NCBI GenBank assembly: GCA_002309425.1
Contig: DBXD01000084.1
Span: forward strand, 5,659-16,766
Length of the DNA: 11,108 nucleotides
DNA from: Cyanobacteria bacterium UBA1221
Lineage (GTDB): Bacteria; Cyanobacteriota; Vampirovibrionia; Gastranaerophilales; Gastranaerophilaceae
Direction: 5' to 3'
Below, piece after piece: positions 7,323 through 11,108 of this stretch. Under the pieces are notes generated by a model. It did no database searches, was not told where the DNA came from, and was given only the letters and a program-made list of their open reading frames with translations. The translations under genes and the position numbers were made by a program. The stretch's first letter is position 1. Every line of letters starts with the position of its first letter.

Positions 7323-7395
7323 TTCTCATCACTGCCATTTCCAAATTAAAAACCCGCCATTCAGGCGGGCTTTAATTCGGAGACGGTGAGATTGT
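7323..7395. repeat. 73-bp module, copy A: tRNA-Ser tail plus terminator
   Basis: Identical to 7630-7702 except at one base (C at 7370, T at 7677). On the minus strand the module reads, in order, the last 16 bases of the neighbouring tRNA-Ser gene (7378-7393: end of the T arm, 3' acceptor strand and discriminator), AATTA, a GC-rich terminator hairpin, and a tail containing AGTGATGAGAA. The stretch shared with the intact tRNA locus is 21 bases (7373-7393 against 7884-7904). No tRNA 5' half precedes this copy. Confidence 0.9.
7348..7373 (-). terminator. Intrinsic terminator in copy A
   Basis: CCCGCC (7353-7358) and GGCGGG (7364-7369) form a GC-rich stem with loop ATTCA. On the minus strand five T residues follow (7348-7352), a textbook rho-independent terminator. 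On the plus strand only TTT follows after an intervening C. Confidence 0.75.
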
Positions 7396-7416
7396 ATCTT
7401 GGATTATTGACCGTTC

Positions 7417-7474
7417 AAAGTTTTTGTTTTCGCTGCGTTTATGCTTAGCATAAACATCCGCTCAATCAAACTTT
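7417..7474. repeat. Nested hairpin in the gene-free region
   Basis: Outer pair AAAGTTT/AAACTTT (7417-7423, 7468-7474) and inner perfect pair GTTTATGC/GCATAAAC (7437-7444, 7448-7455, loop TTA). It lies between modules A and B, with no convincing ORF. Purpose unknown. Confidence 0.5.
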
Positions 7475-7518
7475 TCACTATAATAGTTTCGTTCGCTTAA
7501 TTTATTATTTTGTTTAGG

Positions 7519-7569
7519 AAAAGTTTGCTCACCTGTCCTGCGAACAGCTTGTTACTTTCGCAAACTTTT
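7519..7569. repeat. Second hairpin, same stem base as the one before
   Basis: AAAAGTTTGC (7519-7528) pairs perfectly with GCAAACTTTT (7560-7569) around a 31-base loop, which holds a small CTGT/ACAG pair. The motif GAAAAGTTTG (7518-7527) is also the inverted copy of CAAACTTTTC (7467-7476) in the previous hairpin, so the two structures share sequence and could pair with one another. Confidence 0.5.
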
Positions 7570-7629
7570 ATTTTTCCCTGCAACGCTCACTTCACTATTG
7601 TCAAAATCCGCCGAACTCAATATTTGAGG

Positions 7630-7702
7630 TTCTCATCACTGCCATTTCCAAATTAAAAACCCGCCATTCAGGCGGGTTTTAATTCGGAGACGGTGAGATT
7701 GT
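7630..7702. repeat. 73-bp module, copy B: tRNA-Ser tail plus terminator
   Basis: Direct repeat of 7323-7395, offset 307 bases, with one mismatch. It carries the same tRNA-Ser 3' end (7685-7700), spacer, terminator and AGTGATGAGAA tail on the minus strand. Near-identity of two non-coding copies implies recent duplication or sequence-level selection. A related but diverged end occurs beside the intact tRNA, where TTCTCATATCACT (7828-7840) parallels TTCTCATCACT in the module. Confidence 0.9.
7655..7680. terminator. Bidirectional intrinsic terminator in copy B
   Basis: AAAACCCGCC (7656-7665) and GGCGGGTTTT (7671-7680) form a perfect 10-bp stem with loop ATTCA. TTTT on the plus strand and TTTTT on the minus strand follow the GC core, so it could stop transcription both ways. 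Confidence 0.75.
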
Positions 7703-7730
7703 CTTGCTTGCCGGCGTTAAACGAGTCTCC
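7685..7730 (-). pseudogene. Possible truncated tRNA-Ser remnant
   Basis: Read on the minus strand, this 46-base stretch starts GGAGAC (7725-7730), the first six bases of the intact tRNA-Ser. It ends with that tRNA's 16-base tail, so a 6-bp acceptor stem can still close. The D arm, anticodon arm and variable arm cannot be recognised between them. The flank ATTTTGATTT (7733-7742) is loosely like TTTTCGATTT beside the real tRNA. It could be an internally deleted tRNA-Ser copy, or the short GGAGAC match could be chance. Confidence 0.35.
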
Positions 7731-7771
7731 GGATTTTGATTTCAAGAATTTCATTCTTTTATCAAAAGTCC
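7731..7771. repeat. Nested hairpin upstream of the tRNA remnant
   Basis: GGATTTTGAT (7731-7740) pairs with ATCAAAAGTCC (7761-7771) with one bulged base. Inside it, AAGAAT (7744-7749) pairs with ATTCTT (7753-7758). A further hairpin follows at 7799-7827 (CTCAC, CCAAGC, loop TTT, GCTTGG, GTGAG). No coding potential was seen. Confidence 0.45.
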
Positions 7772-7850
7772 TCCGCTCTCTGCCGGCTCACGCTCGACCT
7801 CACTGACCAAGCTTTGCTTGGTGTGAGTTCTCATATCACTTCTCTCAAAC

Positions 7851-7888
7851 AATTACTGCCGATAAGCAAAAGCCTATCGGCAGTAATT
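7851..7888 (-). terminator. Terminator hairpin of tRNA-Ser
   Basis: A perfect 14-bp inverted repeat, AATTACTGCCGATA (7851-7864) and its complement (7875-7888), with a 10-base loop. It begins directly at the base after the tRNA 3' end. A loose T-rich stretch (GTTTG) follows on the minus strand. It may also serve as a processing signal for the tRNA 3' end. Its sequence differs from the terminators in modules A and B. Confidence 0.65.
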
Positions 7889-7975
7889 CGGAGACGGTGA
7901 GATTCGAACTCACGGTGGAATTGCTCCCACACAACCTTTCCAAGATTGCACCTTAAACCGCTCGGACACGTCTCC
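7889..7975 (-). tRNA. tRNA-Ser (anticodon GGA)
   Basis: 87 bases without CCA. The acceptor stem is GGAGACG (7969-7975) with CGTCTCC (7890-7896), discriminator G (7889). The anticodon stem CAATC/GGTTG encloses loop TTGGAAA, so the anticodon is GGA, reading UCC and UCU codons. The long variable arm GTGGGAGCAATTCCAC marks a class II tRNA, as expected for serine. The T arm is GTGAG-TTCGAAT-CTCAC. CCA is not encoded (GAA follows), so it must be added by a nucleotidyltransferase. TATAAA lies 7 bases upstream of the mature 5' end and may be its -10 element; no good -35 was found. Confidence 0.95.
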
Positions 7976-7990
7976 TTTTCGATTTATAAT
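7963..7990 (+). promoter_or_regulatory. Candidate aroA promoter, overlapping tRNA-Ser
   Basis: A perfect TATAAT (7985-7990) with CGGACA (7963-7968, 4 of 6 to TTGACA) 16 bases upstream. The -35 would lie inside the 5' end of the divergent tRNA-Ser gene. Transcription would start near 7997, about 34 bases before the aroA ATG. The two divergent units share this 55-base gap. Confidence 0.4.
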
Positions 7991-8030
7991 CTTATACTAT
8001 CACAAACATTTTTCATGGTAAAATTTTTTT

Positions 8031-9305
8031 ATGATAAAAAAAGTTTCAAAATGTCCTGAAGGCTTAAACGGCGAAATTACAATTCCGTCAGACAAATCGC
8101 TCTCACACAGAGCCGTTATGTTTTCCGCTCTTGCGAACGGAACTTCCGTTATAAAAAATTTTTCGTCAGGTCAGGACCCACTCTCAACTCTGAACCTGTT
8201 TAAACAACTCGGAATAAATGCCGAATACAAAGACTCCGAAACCTTAATAATAACTTCATCAGGCAAACTGTCTGCCCCAAAAACAAATCTTGATTGCGGA
8301 AACTCGGGAACTACAATGAGGCTTGTGTCCGGTATCCTTGCAAGTCAGAATTTTAACTCTGTCCTCTCAGGTGACGAAAGCCTGTCCAAACGCCCGATGA
8401 AACGCATTATAGAACCGCTTGCCCTTATGGGTGCAAAAATCGAATCGACAGAAAATCATGCCCCGCTTAAAATTTTCGGCTCAAAACTTCACCCGATAAG
8501 TTATATTTCAAAACTTGCCTCCGCTCAGGTCAAATCCTGTGTGCTTTTAGCAGGTCTGAATACCGACGGGATTACATGTTATACAGAACCTTATTTATCC
8601 CGAAACCACACCGAAATTATGCTCAAGTATATGGGGGCAAATATCAGAACAGACGGGCTTACCGTTTCTGTCACAAAATCCTCGCTTGAACCCAAAGAAA
8701 TAACAATATGCGGAGATATTTCTTCTGCCGCATACTTTATCGCAGCCGGACTTGTTGTTCCCAATTCGGATATTATAATTAAAAATGTCGGCTTAAATCC
8801 CACAAGAAACGGTATTATAGAAGTCGTTAAGCAAATGGGCGGAAACCTTGAAATTCTTGATGAAAAAACTGTTTCAGGGGAACAGGTCGGAGATGTTCGG
8901 GTAAAATCTTCCGAACTGAAATCCTGCAAAATATCAGGGGAATTAATCCCGAAACTTATTGATGAAATCCCGGTAATTGCAGTGCTTGCAACTCAGGCAG
9001 ACGGGGATACGATTATTAAAGACGCTAAAGATTTGAGAAACAAAGAATCCGACAGAATTGCAACAACTGTAAAAGAATTACAAAAACTCGGCGCAAATAT
9101 TGAAGAACTTGATGACGGATTTATAATTCACGGTAAAACGACACTCACAGGCGGGGTTGAAGTTGAAACATACAATGACCACAGGCTTGCCATGAGTTTG
9201 TTTGTTGTGGGTTTAATCTGTGAAAAAGAAATTGCCATAAACGGTTTTGAATGGGTAAATATTTCTTTCCCGACATTTGAAGAATGTTTTGATAAACTGA
9301 TGTAA
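8031..9305 (+). CDS. aroA: 3-phosphoshikimate 1-carboxyvinyltransferase (EPSP synthase)
   Basis: Cytoplasmic shikimate-pathway enzyme: transfers the enolpyruvyl group of PEP to shikimate-3-phosphate, the sixth step towards chorismate and the aromatic amino acids. At 424 residues it is full length and shows both inside-out alpha/beta domains. Recognisable motifs are DKSLSHR (21-27), GNSGTTMRL (90-98), RPMKR (121-125), SAQVKS (164-169), RNHTE (191-195), GDISSAA (228-234), NPTR (257-260), IPKLIDEIP (306-314, catalytic Asp311), LRNKESDR (335-342) and YNDHRLAMS (381-389). SAQVK, RxHTE, GDxSS and NPTR are the set associated with class II enzymes. The ATG has only a weak GGTAA ahead of it after a T run, but it matches the usual N-terminus. 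It stands alone: divergent from tRNA-Ser and convergent with the LCP gene 5 bases away. Confidence 0.97.
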   Translation: MIKKVSKCPEGLNGEITIPSDKSLSHRAVMFSALANGTSVIKNFSSGQDPLSTLNLFKQLGINAEYKDSETLIITSSGKLSAPKTNLDCGNSGTTMRLVSGILASQNFNSVLSGDESLSKRPMKRIIEPLALMGAKIESTENHAPLKIFGSKLHPISYISKLASAQVKSCVLLAGLNTDGITCYTEPYLSRNHTEIMLKYMGANIRTDGLTVSVTKSSLEPKEITICGDISSAAYFIAAGLVVPNSDIIIKNVGLNPTRNGIIEVVKQMGGNLEILDEKTVSGEQVGDVRVKSSELKSCKISGELIPKLIDEIPVIAVLATQADGDTIIKDAKDLRNKESDRIATTVKELQKLGANIEELDDGFIIHGKTTLTGGVEVETYNDHRLAMSLFVVGLICEKEIAINGFEWVNISFPTFEECFDKLM

Positions 9306-9310
9306 AATTT

Positions 9311-10669
9311 TTACTTGCCCGCAACAACTACCGTAAAATCTGTTTCGCCGCACATATAAATTACAGGCTCATATACAAACTGATACCCTGCAAGTCCTGA
9401 AACATCTTTCTTCAGGTTATTAAAATATTCGTTTGTAACTTTTTTATTGTGTGCAATAAATTGTGAATGAGTTTTTGAAATGCGGGATTCACAGGTAACA
9501 TTAACCCCGTTATTCTTTAATGCTTCTTTAATTTTACCGGCTTCAGCACTTTCACTGTCAGTATAAACAACAGAAGCCGTCGGGGCATCCTCAAATTCTC
9601 TGCTATAACTTCTTCTGTATATGAGTCTGTTTACAACTTCCTGAGTCTTGTCCGGGTCTAAAATCCAATAACTTATATAACCTCTTTTATTAGGAGCTCC
9701 GGGTAAAGTCGCAATCTCAACTTTATCCATATCAATATGTTTTGCCATCATTGCAAATTGTGTAAGTTCATACAATGACATATCAGTCTTAATATATTTT
9801 CTGGAAGCGCTGACAACTTCCGGCAATTTTGAAATTGTTTCAGGCTTTTTAAGAGTATCCACAAGCCCTCTCAAAAACCATTGCTGTCTTTGAGTCCTGC
9901 CTATATCACCCAACGGGTCGTGACGAAATCTTAAATATCCTATCGCTTCATCTGCAGACAAATGCTGATAACCTTTACTCAAATTTATATGTAATTTGCC
10001 CGCATAATCATTGTAGTACATGTTTTTTTCGACATAAACATCAACTCCGCCCAGAGCTTCAACTATATTCCTTACGGCATTATCGTGAACCATAATATAT
10101 CTGTCAATATTTATACCTAAAGTATTTTCTATCGTTTTTACGGTCATATTAACACCACCGATAGCGTGTGCGGCATTAATTTTTTGTATGCCGTTGTGGT
10201 TGGGCAGGTATACTTTACTGTCCCTCGGTATTGAAATTGCATTGACGGATTTTGTTCTGGGGTCAATATTTATAATAATTATTGTATCTGTTCTCGTGCC
10301 TGTCCACAAATCATCAGGGTTTTCGCTTGCATCGACTCCAAGCAGCAATATATTTTTTCTTCTGTGACCGAATGGCAGAGAAAATTCGGCATTTGCTTTT
10401 TTGCTGTTATCACTTGCCATTTGCTTGAAAAACTTTGTAACGGGAGAATTTAACCCGAAATGCTGTTCGCAAAAATCAGATTTCAGCGCATAATAAAACA
10501 TCCCGATAACGGCTGCCACCGAAATAAATATAAACATTACGAAAAACTTTGCAAACAAGGCTCCTTTTTGCTGTTTGCGCTTAATTTCATTCATATCCTT
10601 TTTACGACCGCTATATTTTCCCTGGGGTCTTCTTTTTACACCGGTTACGGATCTTTTATATGTCGCCAT
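9311..10669 (-). CDS. LytR-CpsA-Psr (LCP) family protein with LytR_C domain
   Basis: 452 residues. The order is a basic cytoplasmic N-terminus (1-37), one membrane segment (about 38-61), an extracytoplasmic linker, the LCP catalytic domain (about 103-275) and a C-terminal LytR_C-type domain (about 364-452). LCP marks are NILLLGVDA (106-114), GTRTDTIIIINIDP (124-137), ISIPRDS (145-151), KINAAHAIGG (163-172), ALGGVDVYV (205-213) and RFRHDPLGDIGRTQRQQ (247-263), whose Arg/Asp residues bind the polyprenyl pyrophosphate substrate. LCP enzymes transfer undecaprenyl-linked glycan polymers to peptidoglycan or related acceptors at the outer membrane face; the polymer here is unknown. The start has only a weak purine-rich GAAAGAA ahead, but the hydrophobic anchor follows at the expected distance. 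It runs in the same direction as mgtE, 85 bases downstream of it. Confidence 0.93.
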   Translation of the reverse strand: MATYKRSVTGVKRRPQGKYSGRKKDMNEIKRKQQKGALFAKFFVMFIFISVAAVIGMFYYALKSDFCEQHFGLNSPVTKFFKQMASDNSKKANAEFSLPFGHRRKNILLLGVDASENPDDLWTGTRTDTIIIINIDPRTKSVNAISIPRDSKVYLPNHNGIQKINAAHAIGGVNMTVKTIENTLGINIDRYIMVHDNAVRNIVEALGGVDVYVEKNMYYNDYAGKLHINLSKGYQHLSADEAIGYLRFRHDPLGDIGRTQRQQWFLRGLVDTLKKPETISKLPEVVSASRKYIKTDMSLYELTQFAMMAKHIDMDKVEIATLPGAPNKRGYISYWILDPDKTQEVVNRLIYRRSYSREFEDAPTASVVYTDSESAEAGKIKEALKNNGVNVTCESRISKTHSQFIAHNKKVTNEYFNNLKKDVSGLAGYQFVYEPVIYMCGETDFTVVVAGK

Positions 10670-10708
10670 AATATTCTTTCGTGAATTAATAAATATCTTA
10701 TCTATTAC

Positions 10709-10737
10709 ATACTAACTTAAAAACGCTCAATTGACAA
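10709..10737 (-). promoter_or_regulatory. Candidate promoter of the LCP gene
   Basis: On the minus strand TTGTCA (10732-10737), 17 bases, then TAGTAT (10709-10714, 4 of 6 to consensus). It sits in the 85-base gap after mgtE, about 40 bases ahead of the LCP ATG. No terminator is seen in this gap, so read-through from mgtE is also possible. Confidence 0.3.
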
Positions 10738-10754
10738 TTCTTTTAATCCTAAAT

Positions 10755-11108
10755 TTAGATAAAATGGAGGATATAAATTGTAACCATTGAGAAATATACA
10801 AGTAATCCCACAACGTCTATTGTTGTTGCAATAACAGGGCCTGATGCAACCGCAGGATCTATTTTTACCGCTTTTAAACCCAGCGGGGTCAGGGTTCCTA
10901 TAACGGTTGCCATAGTCATATTTATCATCATCGCCAATCCTACAACAACACCAAGTCCGACGCTGTGCTGCCAACCCCATGTCGCAAGCATTACCACCAT
11001 ACCAAAAATCAAGCCAATCGTTGCTCCGATAAAAGTTTCTCTCAATATATGGTGCAATGCCGAGCTTTTTGTAACCTGACCGGTAGAAAGACCTCTGACC
11101 ATTAAGGT
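10755..11108 (-). CDS. mgtE: MgtE magnesium transporter, C-terminal part (5' end outside window)
   Basis: 117 residues in frame to the window edge, ending at TAA (10755-10757). MVRGLSTGQV with preceding Thr-Leu matches the conserved '(T)xVVRGLATGEI' start of the MgtE membrane domain's later half. It is followed by the amphipathic LHHILRETFIGATIGL and three hydrophobic segments, including VGLAMMINMTMATVIGTLTPLGLKAVKIDPAVASGPVIATTIDVVGLLVYF. The Asn/Asp/Pro-rich pattern PLGLKxxKIDPAVASGP is typical: the Asp of DPAVAS lines the Mg2+ pore. MgtE is a homodimeric Mg2+ channel in the inner membrane, gated by cytoplasmic N and CBS domains, which lie outside this window. No terminator was found after the stop. 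Confidence 0.92.
   Translation of the reverse strand, partial: TLMVRGLSTGQVTKSSALHHILRETFIGATIGLIFGMVVMLATWGWQHSVGLGVVVGLAMMINMTMATVIGTLTPLGLKAVKIDPAVASGPVIATTIDVVGLLVYFSMVTIYILHFI

Noticed and set aside
7125..7329. Minus-strand open frame of about 66 codons in the gene-free region
   Set aside because: It has no ATG and no ribosome-binding site, and it runs through both arms of the inverted repeat, so openness is better explained by repeat structure.
7260..7349. Plus-strand 29-codon ORF ending just before a terminator
   Set aside because: The position is tempting, but there is no Shine-Dalgarno sequence, and its last nine codons are the non-coding repeat module shared with copy B, where no comparable start exists.
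7404..7478. Minus-strand 24-codon ORF with GTG start
   Set aside because: It spans a hairpin, has no ribosome-binding site and shows no recognisable similarity; too short to support.
10717..10980. Minus-strand 87-codon ORF overlapping mgtE
   Set aside because: It is a frame-shifted shadow of the MgtE membrane domain, with a low-complexity Cys/Arg/Asn composition.

Overview
The window is AT-rich, gene-dense bacterial DNA with short intergenic gaps. My best guess is an uncultured gut bacterium of the Candidatus Gastranaerophilales (Melainabacteria/Vampirovibrionia, non-photosynthetic relatives of Cyanobacteria). The basis is gene style rather than a marker: a pair of small membrane proteins sharing an 'RPxFxLADK...KxYAAxxE' signature, a class II-type AroA, an LCP-family protein and structured intergenic repeats. 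No rRNA or ribosomal protein is present, so this placement is an inference.

Layout. (1) Positions 1-1974, plus strand: the tail of an upstream gene, then a GT8-type and a GT2-type glycosyltransferase, almost without gaps. This looks like the end of a surface-glycan operon. (2) 1975-2263: a palindromic REP/MITE-like repeat, then a strong hairpin terminator. (3) 2264-4279, minus: a 671-residue Asp/Tyr-rich protein with about 18 RTX-like repeats, most likely a secreted calcium-binding surface protein. (4) 4493-5673, plus: two overlapping paralogous small membrane proteins of unknown function, divergent from the repeat protein. (5) 5881-7068, minus: a predicted HELGH zinc metalloprotease without a signal peptide. 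(6) 7069-7975: about 820 bases without a protein gene, then tRNA-Ser(GGA) on the minus strand. The gap holds two copies of a 73-bp module that joins the last bases of this tRNA to a terminator, plus many hairpins. (7) 8031-9305, plus: aroA. It is tail-to-tail, 5 bases apart, with a minus-strand LCP gene (9311-10669). The window ends inside a minus-strand mgtE (10755 to the edge).

The genes fall into two groups. AroA, LCP, MgtE and tRNA-Ser are housekeeping functions: chorismate synthesis, attaching glycan polymers to the wall, Mg2+ uptake and translation. The first 7 kb are accessory and centred on the cell surface: glycan assembly, a repeat-rich protein, unknown membrane proteins and a possible effector protease. 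The least explained parts are the tRNA-Ser tail/terminator modules, the RTX-like protein with one motif per 19-20 residues, and the paralogous membrane protein pair. No CRISPR array, transposase or integrase is visible.
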